64,000 bases of DNA from Agriotes lineatus (taxonomy: Eukaryota > Arthropoda > Insecta > Coleoptera > Elateridae), in assembly GCA_940337035.1 (NCBI GenBank), contig CALNHX010001946.1, positions 62,001 to 126,000 of the forward strand, in the 5' to 3' direction. Shown in pieces: positions 13,097-26,600 of this stretch (position 1 is the stretch's first letter; every line of letters begins with the position of its first letter). Both the position numbers and the translations under genes were made by a program. The notes under the pieces were generated by a model. It searched no databases and was not told where the DNA came from. It worked only from the letters and a program-made list of their open reading frames with translations.

Positions 13097-14040
13097 CCCT
13101 CGTAGCCCACCTGGGGTCTTTTTTGACTCCACGCGCTGTAGAATGTAGTTTGCTTATGTTTAAATTTGGTCTATTGTCTTGAAACCCTAAATATGCTTCT
13201 ATCGAACTCCATAGGAGAGGATCATACTATTTTTTGTTGCTAAATTGTTATAGACAAATATTTATACCGCAAAATATGTGCTTGGGGTCAATTTTTACCC
13301 CAGGTGGGTTACATGAGATAAAATTTTAATTTGTTTAGCCTTAGTTTTTAGGCTCCGAAATACGTTTTTATGTAAGGTAGAGTAATGTGCAGCACCAACT
13401 CGCAGTTGTTCACGTTTCTACAAGTTGTGACACGTTAGTTGCGTGGTAAAACTGCGTACTGCTAGTGTTTATAAATATAGCTCTCTGTCTCTGGGATAAA
13501 CCCTCAATTACAGTTTGACTGAGCTTGTCAGTACATACAAAAATACAACAGGAAGATGTCGTTTTTTATTAGAACTAGGTGAGGAGCTAGTAAAACCGGA
13601 AATAAAAAGAAGAATTAACTTACTTTTGCAATACAAGAACGTCGACAATCCAAAAAATAAACGGGGAAGGTGTAAGATTTGTCCACGACTAGATAAAAAT
13701 ACAAATATTTTGTGTGACATGTGCAATAATTTTGTATCTAAGGAGCACATTAAAACGTGCACATTGTGTTTTACATGTTCAAGTTTAACGTCAGAAGACA
13801 GTGACCCAAAATAAAGGCGTATAACTTAATATTTTATTAATTTGATTAAATTACCATATAATCTATCTTTTATAATGTTTATATTACTTGTTATAGTTTA
13901 TTTAGAAATGTACTTACCAATGAATACCTTGAAACGTCAGAACTAACTTTTTATTAGAGTGAATTGCATAATTTTAAGTTGGGGTCAGAAATTACCCCAG
14001 GTGGGCAGTATGTAATATTAAAGCAGGTGGGCTACGAGGG
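13097..14040 (+). mobile_element. piggyBac deletion derivative, copy 1 (944 bp)
   Basis: The element is bounded by TTAA on both sides (13093-13096 and 14041-14044) and has perfect 17-bp terminal inverted repeats, CCCTCGTAGCCCACCTG and its complement. Inner inverted copies of ACCTGGGG/CCCCAGGT with GGGTCA-type stretches lie near both ends. TTAA duplication and CCC...GGG ends are the hallmark of piggyBac. The only coding remnant is the C-terminal end of the transposase, so the element could move only with help from elsewhere. It sits in the TATTAAATTATTTTGC part of the satellite monomer. Confidence 0.92.
13500..13814 (+). pseudogene. piggyBac transposase C-terminal remnant (cysteine-rich domain), copy 1
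   Basis: An open frame runs from just after a TAA at 13497 to a TAA at 13812-13814; the first possible start is a TTG at 13515, so it has no convincing start of its own. It begins with RCRFLLELGEELVKP, which matches the stretch before the tail in piggyBac-like transposases. It ends in a cysteine/histidine cluster, C-x2-C-x10-C-x2-C-x7-H-x3-C-x2-C, the zinc-binding end-recognition domain. The usual cysteine in the V-C-x-E-H motif is serine here (VSKEH). The catalytic DDD core is absent. The frame is intact in all four copies but shows no sign of being an independent gene. Confidence 0.85.
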
Positions 14041-14314
14041 TTAAATTATTTTGCATCCAAAAAATTTAAGTTTAACAGTTTAGTATTAAGGTGCGTTAGA
14101 ACGTCTGAAAAGCACGTTTTTCAATATACGTTAACTACAGAAAATTTTATTGTACTACGATAACACCTAGCGTCGATCAAAATATAATAATTTTATACGT
14201 GGTCATCGTGCCAACATTAACACGTACTCAACAATTGGTTTAGAATTAATTCGAAAGGTTGTAAACAATGTAGGAGTGCATTTAGAGCTTATTTAGCCAT
14301 ATAAAATTGCCATA
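14041..14314 (+). repeat. Last forward satellite monomer before the inversion
   Basis: One monomer follows the piggyBac copy and carries unusual variants: TTTAAGTTTAACAGTTT, CTACGATAACACCTAGCG, CAACATTAACACG and GAATTAATTCG. The same variants recur in complement beside piggyBac copy 2 (about 16060-16750), linking the two sides of the inversion. Confidence 0.9.
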
Positions 14315-14336
14315 AGCTCTAAATGCACTCCTACAT
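14290..14336. repeat. Satellite inversion junction (foldback point)
   Basis: Forward monomers end in AGAGCTTATTTAGCCATATAAAATTGCC and reverse monomers start ATAAGCTCT, with ATA shared at the join. AGAGCTTAT and ATAAGCTCT are in phase, so the arms can pair across a loop of about 19 bases, and the pairing continues outward for many monomers. This makes a very long near-palindrome. A real inversion, a foldback repair product or an assembly join would all look like this. Confidence 0.85.
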
Positions 14337-16753
14337 TGTTTACAACCTTTCCAATCAATTCTAAACCAATTGTTGAGTACGTGTTAGTGTTGGCACGATG
14401 ACCACGTATAAAATTATTATATTTTGATCGACGCCAGGTGTTATAGTAGTACAATAAAATTTTCTGTAGTTAACGTATACTGAAAAACGTGCTTTTCAGA
14501 CGTTCTAACGCACCTTAATACTAAACTATTAAACTTGAATTTTTTGGATGCAAAATAATTTAATATGGCAATTTTATATGGCTAAATAAGCTCTAAATGC
14601 ACCCCTACATTGTTTACAACCTTTCCAATCAATTCTAAACCAATTGTTGAGTACGTGTTAGTGTTGGCACGATGACCACGTATAAAATTATTATATTTTG
14701 ATCGACGCCGGGTGTTATAGTAGTACAATAAAATTTTCTGTAGTTAACGTCTATTGAAAAACGTGCTTTTCAGACGTTCTAACGCACCTTAATACTAAAC
14801 TATTAAACATGAATTTTTTAGATACAAATAATTTAATATAGCAATTCTATATGGCTAAATAAGCTCTAAATGCACTCCTACATTGTTTACAACCCTTCCA
14901 ATCAATTCTAAACCAATTGTTGAGTACGTGTTAGCGTTGGCACGATGACCACGTATAAAATTATTATATTTTGATCGACGCCAGGTGTTATAGTAGTACA
15001 ATAAAATTGTCTGGAGTTAACGTATATTGAAAAATGTGCTTTTCAGACGTTCTAACGCACCTTAATACTAAACTATTAAACTTGAATTTTTTGGATGCAA
15101 AATAATTTAATATATCAATTTTATACGGCCAAATAAGCTCTAAATGCACCCCTTCATTGTTTACAACCTTTCCAATCAATTCTAAACCAATTGTTGAGTA
15201 CGTGTTAGTGTTGGCACGATGACCACGTATAAAATTATTATATTTTGATCGACGCCAGGTGTTATAGTAGTACAATAAAATTTTCTGTAGTTAACGTATA
15301 TTGAAAAGAGTGCTTTTCAGACGTTCTAACGCACCTTAATACTAAACTATTAAACTTGAATTTTTGGATGCAAAATAAATTAATATGGCAATTTTATATG
15401 GCTAAATAAGCTCTAAATGCACTCCTACATTGTTTACAACCATTTCAATCAATTCTAAAACAATTGTTGAGTACGTGTTAGCGTTGGCACGATGACCACG
15501 TATAAAATTATTATATTTTGATCGACGCCATGTGTTATAGTAGTACAATAAAATTTTCTGTATTTAACGTATATTGAAAAAAGTGCTTTTCAGACGTTCT
15601 AACGCACCTTAATGCTAAACTATTAAACTTGAATTTTGTGGATGCAAAATAATTTAATATAGCAATTTTATATGGCTAAATAAGCTCTAAATGCACTCCT
15701 ACATTGTTTACAACCTTTCCAATCAATTCTAAACCAATTGTTGAGTACGTGTTAGTGTTGGCACGATGACCACGTATAAAATTATTATATTTTGATCGAC
15801 GCCAGGTGTTATAGTAGTACAATAAAATTTTCTGTAGTTAACGTATATTGAAAAACGTGCTTTTCAGACGTTCTAACGCACCTTAATACTAAACTATTAA
15901 ACTTGAATTTTTTGGATGCAAAATAATTTAATATGGCAATTTTATATGGCTAAATAAGCTCTAAATGCACTCTTACATTGTTTACAACCTTTCCAATCAA
16001 TTCTAAACCAATTGTTGAGTACGTGTTAATGTTGGCACGATGACCACGTATAAAATTATTATATTTTGATCGACGCTAGGTGTTATCGTAGTACAATAAA
16101 ATTTTCTGTAGTTAACGTATATTGAAAAACGTGCTTTTCAGACGTTCTAACGCACCTTAATGCTAAACCATCACACTTGAATTTTTTGGATGCAAAATAA
16201 TTTAATATGGCAATTTTATATGGCTAAATAAGCTCTAAATGCACTCCTACATTATTTACAACCTTTCCAATCAATTCTAAACCAATTGTTGAGTACGTGT
16301 TAATGTTGGCACGATGACCACGTATAAAATTATTATATTTTGATCGACGCTAGGTGTTATCGTAGTACAATAAAATTTTCTGTAGTTAACGTATATTGAA
16401 AAACGTGCTTTTCAGACGTTCTAACGCACCTTAATGCTAAACCATCAAACTTGAATTATTTGGATGCAAAATAATTTAATATAGCAATTTTATATGGCTA
16501 AATAAGCTCTAAATGCACTCCTACATTGTTTACAACCTTTCCAATTAATTCTAAATCAATTGTTGAGTACGTGTTAGTGTTGGCACGATGACCACGTATA
16601 AAATTATTATATTTTGATCGACGCCAGGTGTTATAGTAGTACAATAAAATTTTCTGTAGTTAACGTATATTGAAAAACGTGCTTTTCAGACGTTCTAACG
16701 CACCTTAATACTAAACTGTTTAACTTAAATTTTTTGGATGCAAAATAATTTAA
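14315..16753 (-). repeat. 273-bp satellite array, reverse block between junction and piggyBac copy 2
   Basis: About nine monomers in the reverse orientation. The monomers at 16060-16500 carry CGCTAGGTGTTATCGTAG and CTAAACCATCAAACTTG variants. The monomer next to the element carries CTAAACTGTTTAACTT and CCAATTAATTC, the complement of variants found to the right of copy 1. Confidence 0.95.
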
Positions 16754-17698
16754 CCCTTGTAGCCCACCTGCTTTAATATTACATACTGCCCACCTGGGGT
16801 AATTTCTGACCCCAACTTAAAATTATGCAATTCACTCTAATAAAAAGTTAGTTCTGACGTTTCAAGGTATTCATTGGTAAGTACATTTCTAAATAAACTA
16901 TAACAAGTAATATAAACATTATAAAAGATAGATTATATGGTAATTTAATCAAATTAATAAAATATTAAGTTATACGCCTTTATTTTGGGTCACTGTCTTC
17001 TGACGTTAAACTTGAACATGTAAAACACAATGTGCACGTTTCAATGTGCTCCTTAGATACAAAATTATTGCACATGTCACACAAAATATTTGTATTTTTA
17101 TCTAGTCGTGGACAAATCTTACACCTTCCCCGTTTATTTTTTGGATTGTCGACGTTCTTGTATTGCAAAAGTAAGTTAATTCTTCTTTTTATTTCCGGTT
17201 TTACTAGCTCCTCACCTAGTTCTAATAAAAAACGACATCTTCCTGTTGTATTTTTGTATGTACTGACAAGCTCAGTCAAACTGTAATTGAGGGTTTATCC
17301 CAGAGACAGAGAGCTATATTTATAAACATTAGCAGTACGCAGTTTTACCACGCAACTAACGTGTCACAACTTGTAGAAACGTGAACAACTGCGAGTTGGT
17401 GCTGCACATTATTCTACCTTACATAAAAACGTATTTCGGAGCCTAAAAACTAAGGCTAAACAAACTAAAATTTTATCTCATGTAACCCACCTGGGGTAAA
17501 AATTGACAACAAGCGCATATTTTGCGGTATAAATATTTTTCTGTAACAATTTAGCAACAAAAAATAGTATGATCTTCTCCTATGGAGTTCGATAGAAGCA
17601 TATTTAGGGTTTCAAGACAATAGACCAAATTTAAACATAAGAAAACTACATTCTACAGCGCGTGGAGTCAAAAAAAGACCCCAGGTGGGCTACGAGGG
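16754..17698 (-). mobile_element. piggyBac deletion derivative, copy 2 (945 bp, reversed)
   Basis: Reverse-oriented copy of the 13097-14040 element, bounded by TTAA at 16750-16753 and 17699-17702. Its left end has one change (CCCTTGTAGCCC) and its right end is intact (CAGGTGGGCTACGAGGG). It occupies the same TTAA of the monomer as copy 1. Flanking variants such as TAGTAAAATAAAATTTTC on the transposase-start side match the TTTTATTTTACTACTA variant at about 12927 beside copy 1, so the two copies descend from one insertion that was later inverted and duplicated. Confidence 0.92.
16980..17294 (-). pseudogene. piggyBac transposase C-terminal remnant, copy 2
   Basis: Same tail fragment as at 13500-13814, differing by one residue in the H-x3-C region (HIETC instead of HIKTC). 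The cysteine cluster and the VSKEH serine are kept. There is no start codon of its own and no catalytic core. It reads from right to left, ending at the stop at 16980. Confidence 0.85.
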
Positions 17699-20600
17699 TT
17701 AATATAGCAATTTTATATGGCTAAATAAGCTTTAAATGCACTCCTACATTGTTTACAACCTTTCCAATCAGTTCTAAACCAATTGTTGAGTACGTGTTAG
17801 CGTTGGCACGATGACCACGTATAAAATTATTATATTTTGATCGACGCCAGGTGTTATAGTAGTAAAATAAAATTTTCTGTAGTTAACGTATATTGAAAAC
17901 CGTGCTTTTCAGACGTTCTAATGCACCTTAATACTAAACTATTAAACTTGAATTTTTTGGATGCAAAATAATTTAATATAGCAATTTTATAAGTCTAAAT
18001 AAGCTCTAAATGCACTCCTACATTGTTTACAACCTTTCCAATTATTATTCTATTTTGATCGATGCCAGGTGTTATAGTAGTACAATAAAATTTTCTGTAG
18101 TTAACGTATATTGAAAAACGTGCTTTTCAGACGTTCTAACGCACCTTAATACTAAACTATTAAACTTGAATTTTTTGGATGCAAAATAATTTAATATAGC
18201 AATTTTATATGTCTAAATAAGCTCTAAATGCACTCCTACATTGTTTACAACCTTTCCAATCATTATTATATTTTGATCGATGCCAGGTGTTATAGTAGTA
18301 CAATAAAATTTTCTGTAGTTAACGTATATTGAAAAACGTGCTTTTCAGACGTTCTAACGCACCTTAATACTAAACTATTAAACTTAAATTTTTTGGATGC
18401 AAAATAATTTAATATAGCAATTTTATATGGCTAAATAAGCTCTAAATGCACTCCTACTTTGTTTACAACCTTTCCAATCAATTCTAAACCAATTGTTGAG
18501 TACGTGTTAGTGTTGGCACGATGACCACGTATAAAATTATTATATTTTGATCGACGCCAGGTGTTATAGTAGTACAATAAAATTTTCTGTAGTTAACGTA
18601 TATTGAAAAACGTGCTTTTCAGACGTTCTAACGCACCTTAATACTAAACTGTGAAACTTAAATTTTTTGGATGCAAAATAATTTAATATAGCAATTTTAT
18701 ATGGTTAAATATGTTCTAAATGAACTCCTACATTGTTTACAACCTTTCCAATCAATTCTAAACCAATTGTTGAGTACGTGTCAGCGTTGGCACGATGACC
18801 ACGTATAAAATTATTATATTTTGATCGACGCCAGGTGTTATAGTAGTACAATAAAATTTTCTGTAATTAACGTATATTGAAAAACGTGCTTTTCAGACGT
18901 TCTAACGCACCTTAATACTAAACTATTAAACTTGAATTTTTTGGATGCAAAATAATTTATTATAGCAATTTTATACGGCTAAATAAGCTCTAAATGCACT
19001 CCTACATTGTTTACAACCTTTCCAATCAATTCTAAACCAATTGTTGAATACGTGTTAGTGTTGGCACGATGACCACGTATAAAATTATTATATTTTGATC
19101 GACGCCAAGTGTTATAGTAGTACAATAAAATTTTCTGTAGTTAACGTATACTGAAAAACGTGCTTTTCAGACGTTCTAACGCACCTTAATACTAAACTAT
19201 TAAACTTGAATTTTTTGGATGCAAAATAATTTAATATGGAAATTTTATATGGCTAAATAAGCTCTAAATGCACTCCTACATTGTTTACAACCTTTCCAAT
19301 CAATTCTAAACCAATTGTTGAGCACTTGTTGGTGTTGGCACGATTACCACGTATACAATTATTATATTTTGATCGACGCCAGGTGTTATAGTAGTACAAT
19401 AAAATTTTCTGTAGTTAACGTATATTGAAAAAAGTGCTTTTCAGACGTTCTAACGCACCTTAATACTAAACTATTAAACTTGAATTTTTTGGATGCAAAA
19501 TAATTTAATATATCAATTTTATATGGCCAAATAAGCTCTAAATGCACTCCTACATTGTTTACAACCTTTCCAATCAATTCTAAACCAATTGTTGAGTACG
19601 TGTTAGTGTTGGCACGATGACCACGTATAAAATGATTATATTTTGATCGACGCCAGGTGTTATAGTAGTACAATAAAATTTTCTGTAGTTAACGTATATT
19701 GAAAAAAGTGCTTTTCAGACGTTCTAACGCACCTTAATGCTAAACTATTAAACTTGAATTTTATGGATGCAAAATAATTTAATATAGTAATTTTATATGG
19801 CTAAATAAGCTCTAAATGCACTCCTACATTGTTTACAACCTTTCCAATCAATTCTAAACCAATTGTTGAGTACGTGTTAGTGTTGGCACGATGACCACGT
19901 ATAAAATTATTATATTTTGATCGACGCCAGGTGTTATAGTAGTACAATAAAATTTTCTGTAGTTAACGTATACTGAAAAACGTGCTTTTCAGACGTTCTA
20001 ACGCACCTTAATACTAAACTATTAAACTTGAATTTTTTGGATGCAAAATAATTTAATATGGCAATTTTATATGGCTAAATAAGCTCTAAATGCACCCCTA
20101 CATTGTTTACAACCCTTCCAATCAATTCTAAACCAATTGTTGAGTACGTGTTAGTGTGGACACGATGACCACGTATAAAATTATTATATTTTGATCGACG
20201 CCAGGTGTTATAGTAGTACAATAAAATTTTCTGTAGTTTACGTATATTGAAAAAAGTGCTTTTCAGACGTTCTAACGCACCTTAATACTAAACTATTAAA
20301 CTTGAATTTTTGGATGCAAAATAAATTAATATGGCAATTTTATATGGCTAAATAAGCTCTAAAAGCACTCCTACATTGTTTACAACCATTTCAATCAATT
20401 CTAAACCAGTTGTTGAGTACGTGTTAGCGTTGGCACGATGACCACGTATAAAATTATTATATTTTGATCGACGCCATGTGTTATAGTAGTACAATAAAAT
20501 TTTCTGTAGTTAACGTATATTGAAAAAAGTGCTTTTCAGACGTTCTAACGCACCTTAATGCTAAACTATTAAACTTGAATTTTTGGATGCAAAATAAATT

Positions 20601-23600
20601 AATATGGCAATTTTATATGGCCAAATAAGCTCTAAATGCACTCCTACATTGTTCACAACCTTTCCAATCAATTCTAAACCAATTGTTGAGTACGTGTTAG
20701 TGTTGGCACGATGACCACGTATAAAATTATTATATTTTGATCGACGCCAGGTGTTATAGTAGTACAATAAAATTTTCTGTAGTTAACGTATATTGAAAAA
20801 AGTGCTTTTCAGACGTTCTAACGCACCTTAATACTAAACTATTAAACTTGAATTTTTGGATGCAAAATAAATTAATATGGCAATTTTATATGGCTAAATA
20901 AGCTCCAAATGCACTCCTACATTGAATACAACCATTTCAATCAATTCTAAACCAATTGTTGAGTACGTGTTAGCGTTGGCACGATGACCACGTATAAAAT
21001 TATTATATTTTGATCGACGCCAGGTGTTATAGTAGTACAATAAAATTTTCTGTAGTTAACGTATATTGAAAAACGTGCTTTTCAGACGTTCTAACGCACC
21101 TTATAACTAAACTATTAAACTTGAATTTTTGGATGCAAAATAAATTAATATGGCAATTTTATATGGCTAAATAAGCTCTAAATGCACTCCTACATTGTTT
21201 ACAACCATTTCAATCAATTCTAAACCAATTGTTGAGTACGTGTTAGCGTTGGCACGATGACCACGTATAAAATTATTATATTTTGATCGACGCCATGTGT
21301 TATAGTAGTACAATAAAATTTTCTGTAGTTAACGTATATTGAAAAAAGTGCTTTTCAGACGTTCTAACGCACCTTAATGCTAAACTATTAAACTTGAATT
21401 TTTTGGATGCAAAATAATTTAATATAGCAATTTTATATGGCTAAATAAGCTCTAAATGCACTCCTACATTGTTTACAACCTTTCCAATCAATTCTAAACC
21501 AATTGTTGAGTACGTGTTAGTGTTGGCACGATGACCACGTATAAAATTATTATATTTTGATCGACGCCAGGTGTTATAGTAGTACAATAAAATTTTCTGT
21601 AGTTAACGTATATTGAAAAACGTGCTTTTCAGACGTTCTAACGCACCTTAATACTAAACTATTAAACTTGAATTTTTTGGATGCAAAATAATTTAATATG
21701 GCAATTTTATATGGCTAAATAAGCTCTAAATGCACTCCTACATTGTTTACAACCTTTCCAATCAATTCTAAACCAATTGTTGAGTACGTGTTAGCGTTGG
21801 CACGATGACCACGTATAAAATTATTATATTTTGATCGACGCCATGTGTTATAGTAGTACAATAAAATTTTCTGTAGTTAACGTATATTGAAAAAAGTGCT
21901 TTTCAGACGTTTTAACGCACCTTAATGCTAAACTATTAAACTTGAATTTTTGGATGCAAAATAAATTAATATGGCAATTTTATATGGCCAAATAAGCTCT
22001 AAATGCACTCCTACATTGTTTACAACCTTTCCAAGCAATTCTAAACCAATTGTTGAGTACGTGTTAGTGTTGGCACGATGACCACGTATAAAATTATTAT
22101 ATTTTGATCGACGCCAGGTGTTATAGTAGTACAATAAAATTTTCTGTAGTTAACGTATATTGAAAAAAGTGCTTTTCAGACGTTCTAACGCACCTTATAA
22201 CAAAACTATTAAACTTGAATTTTTGGATGCAAAATAAATTAATATGGCAATTTTATATGGCTAAATAAGCTCTAAATGCACTCCTACATTGTTTACAACC
22301 ATTTCAATCAATTCTAAACCAATTGTTGAGTACGTGTTAGCGTTGGCACGATGGCCACGTATAAAATTATTATATTTTGATCGACGCCATGTGTTATAGT
22401 AGTACAATAAAATTTTCTGTAGTTAACGTATATTGAAAAAAGTGCTTTTCAGACGTTCTAACGCACCTTAATGCTAAACTATTAAACTTGAATTTTTTGG
22501 ATGCAAAATAATTTAATATAGCAATTTTATATGGCTAATTAAGCTCTAAATGCACTCCTACATTGTTTACAACCTTTCCAATCAATTCTAAACCAATTGT
22601 TGAGTACGTGTTAGTGTTGGCACGATGACCACGTATAAAATTATTATATTTTGATCGACGCCCGGTGTTATAGTAGTACAATAAAATTTTCTGTAGTTAA
22701 CGTATATTGAAAAACGTGCTTTTCAGACGTTCTAACGCACCTTAATACTAAACTATTAAACTTGAATTTTTTGGATGCAAAATAATTTAATATGGCAATT
22801 TTATATGGCTAAATAAGCTCTAAATGCACTCCTACATTGTTTACAACCTTTCCAATCAATTCTAAACCAATTGTTGAGTACGTGTTAGTGTTGGCACGAT
22901 GACCACGTATAAAATTATTATATTTTGATCGACGCCAGGTGTTATAGTAGTACAATAAAATTATCTGTAGTTAACGTATATTGAAAAAAGTGCTTTTCAG
23001 ACGTTCTAACGCACCTTAATACTAAACTATTAAACTTGAATTTTTTGGATGCAAAATAATTTAATATAGCAATTTTATATGGCTAAATAAGCTCTAAATG
23101 CACTCCTACATTGTTTACAACCTTTCCAATCAATTCTAAACCAATTGTTGAGTACGTGTTAGTGTTGGCACGATGACCACGTATAAAATTATTATATTTT
23201 GATCGACGCCAGGTGTTATAGTAGTACAATAAAATTTTCTGTAGTTAACGTATATTGAAAAAAGTGCTTTTCAGACGTTCTAACGCACATTAATACTAAA
23301 CTATTAAACTTGAATTTTTGGATGCAAAATAAATTAATATGGCAATTTTATATGGCTAAATAAGCTCTAAATGCACTCCTACATTGTTTACAACCTTTCC
23401 AATCAATTCTAAACCAATTGTTGAGTACGTGTTAGCGTTGGCACGATGACCACGTGTAAAATTATTATATTTTGATCGACGCCGGGTGTTATAGTAGTAC
23501 AATAAAATTTTCTGTAGATATCGTATATTGAAAAACGTGCTTTTCAGACGTTCTAACGCACCTTAATACTAAACTATTAAACATGAATTTTTTAGATACA

Positions 23601-26600
23601 AATAATTTAATATAGCAATTTTATATGGCTAAACAAGCTCTAAATGCACTCCTACATTGTTTACAACCCTTCCAATCAATTCTAAACCAATTGTTGAGTA
23701 CGTGTTAGTGTGGGCACGATGACCACGTATAAAATTATTATATTTTGATCGACGCCAGGTGTTATAGTAGTACAATAAAATTTTCTGTAGTTAACGTATA
23801 TTGAAAAAAGTGCTTTTCAGACGTTCTAACGCTCCTTAATACTAAACTATTAAACTTGAATTTTTGGATGCAAAATAAATTAATATGGCAATTTTATATG
23901 GCTAAATAAGCTCTAAATGCACTCCTACATTGTTTACAACCATTTCAATCAATTCTAAACCAGTTGTTGAGTACGTGTTAGCGTTGGCACGATGACCACG
24001 TATAAAATTATTATATTTTGATCGACGCCATGTGTTATAGTAGTACAATAAAATTTTCTGTAGTTAACGTATATTGAAAAAAAGTGCTTTTCAGACGTTC
24101 TAACGCACCTTAATGCTAAACTATTAAACTTGAATTTTTGGATGCAAAATAAATTAATATGGCAATTTTATATGGCCAAATAAGCTCTAAATGCACTCCT
24201 ACATTGTTCACAACCTTTCCAATCAATTCTAAACCAATTGTTGAGTACGTGTTAGTGTTGGCACGATGACCACGTATAAAATTATTATATTTTGATCGAC
24301 GCCAGGTGTTATAGTAGTACAATAAAATTTTCTGTAGTTAACGTATATTGAAAAAAGTGCTTTTCAGACGTTCTAACGCACCTTAATACTAAACTATTAA
24401 ACTTGAATTTTTGGATGCAAAATAAATTAATATGGCAATTTTATATGGCTAAATAAGCTCCAAATGCACTCCTACATTGAATACAACCATTTCAATCAAT
24501 TCTAAACCAATTGTTGAGTACGTGTTAGCGTTGGCACGATGACCACGTATAAAATTATTATATTTTGATCGACGCCAGGTGTTATAGTAGTACAATAAAA
24601 TTTTCTGTAGTTAACGTATATTGAAAAAAGTGCTTTTCAGACGTTCTAACGCACCTTATAACTAAACTATTAAACTTGAATTTTTGGATGCAAAATAAAT
24701 TAATATGGCAATTTTATATGGCTAAATAAGCTCTAAATGCACTCCTACATTGTTTACAACCATTTCAATCAATTCTAAACCAATTGTTGAGTACGTGTTA
24801 GCGTTGGCACGATGACCACGTATAAAATTATTATATTTTGATCGACGCCATGTGTTATAGTAGTACAATAAAATTTTCTGTAGTTAACGTATATTGAAAA
24901 ATGTGCTTTTCAGACGTTCTAACGCACCTTAATGCTAAACTATTAAACTTGAATTTTTTGGATGCAAAATAATTTAATATAGCAATTTTATATGGCTAAA
25001 TAAGCTCTAAATGCACTCCTACATTGTTTACAACCTTTCCAATCAATTCTAAACCAATTGTTGAGTACGTGTTAGTGTTGGCACGATGACCACGTATAAA
25101 ATTATTATATTTTGATCGACGCCAGGTGTTATAGTAGTACAATAAAATTTTCTGTAGTTAACGTATATTGAAAAAAGTGTTTTTCAGACGTTCTAACGCA
25201 CCTTAATGCTAAACTATTAAACTTGAATTTTTGGATGCAAAATAAATTAATATGGCAATTTTATATGGCCAAATAAGCTCTAAATGCACTCCTACATTGT
25301 TTACAACCTTTCCAAGCAATTCTAAACCAATTGTTGAGTACGTGTTAGTGTTGGCACGATGACCACGTATAAAATTATTATATTTTGATCGACACCAGGT
25401 GTTATAGTAGTACAATAAAATTTTCTGTAGTTAACGTATATTGAAAAAAATGCTTTTCAGACGTTCTAACGCACCTTAATACTAAACTATTAAACTTGAA
25501 TTTTTGGATGCAAAATAAATTAATATGGCAATTTTATATGGCTAAATAAGCTCCAAATGCACTCCTACATTGTTTACAACCATTTCAATCAATTCTAAAC
25601 CAATTGTTGAGCACGTGTTAGCGTTGGCACGATGACCACGTATAAAATTATTATAATTTTGATCGACGCCAGGTGTTATAGTAGTACAATAAAATTTTCT
25701 GTAGTTAACGTATATTGAAAAAAGTGCTTTTCAGACGTTCTAACGCACCTTATAACAAAACTATTAAACTTGAATTTTTGGATGCAAAATAAATTAATAT
25801 GGCAATTTTATATGGCTAAATAAGCTCTAAATGCACTCCTACATTGTTTACAACCATTTCAATCAATTCTAAACCAATTGTTGAGTACGTGTTAGCGTTG
25901 GCACGATGACCACGTATAAAATTATTATATTTTGATCGACGCCATGTGTTATAGTAGTACAATAAAATTTTCTGTAGTTAACGTATATTGAAAAAAGTGC
26001 TTTTCAGACGTTCTAACGCACCTTAATGCTAAACTATTAAACGTGAATTTTTTGGATGCAAAATAATTTAATATAGCAATTTTATATGGCTAAATAAGCT
26101 CTAAATGCACTCCTACATTGTTTACAACCTTTCCAATCAATTCTAAACCAATTGTTGAGTACGTGTTAGTGTTGGCACGATGACCACGTATAAAATTATT
26201 ATATTTTGATCGACGCCAGGTGTTATAGTAGTACAATAAAATTTTCTGTAGTTAACGTATATTGAAAAACGTGCTTTTCAGACGTTCTAACGCACCTTAA
26301 TACTAAACTATTAAACTTGAATTTTTTGGATGCAAAATAATTTAATATGGCAATTTTATATGGCTAAATAAGCTCTAAATGCACTCCTACATTGTTTACA
26401 ACCTTTCCAATCAATTCTAAACCAATTGTTGAGTACGTGTTAGTGTTGGCACGATGACCACGTATAAAATTATTATATTTTGATCGACGCCAGGTGTTAT
26501 AGTAGTACAATAAAATTTTCTGTAGTTAACGTATATTGAAAAAAGTGCTTTTCAGACGTTCTAACGCACCTTAATACTAAACTATTAATCTTGAATTTTT

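Noticed and set aside
13508..13762. 84-codon frame opposite the piggyBac tail (also at 17032, 29087, 33482)
   Set aside because: Exact shadow of the cysteine-rich transposase tail on the other strand.
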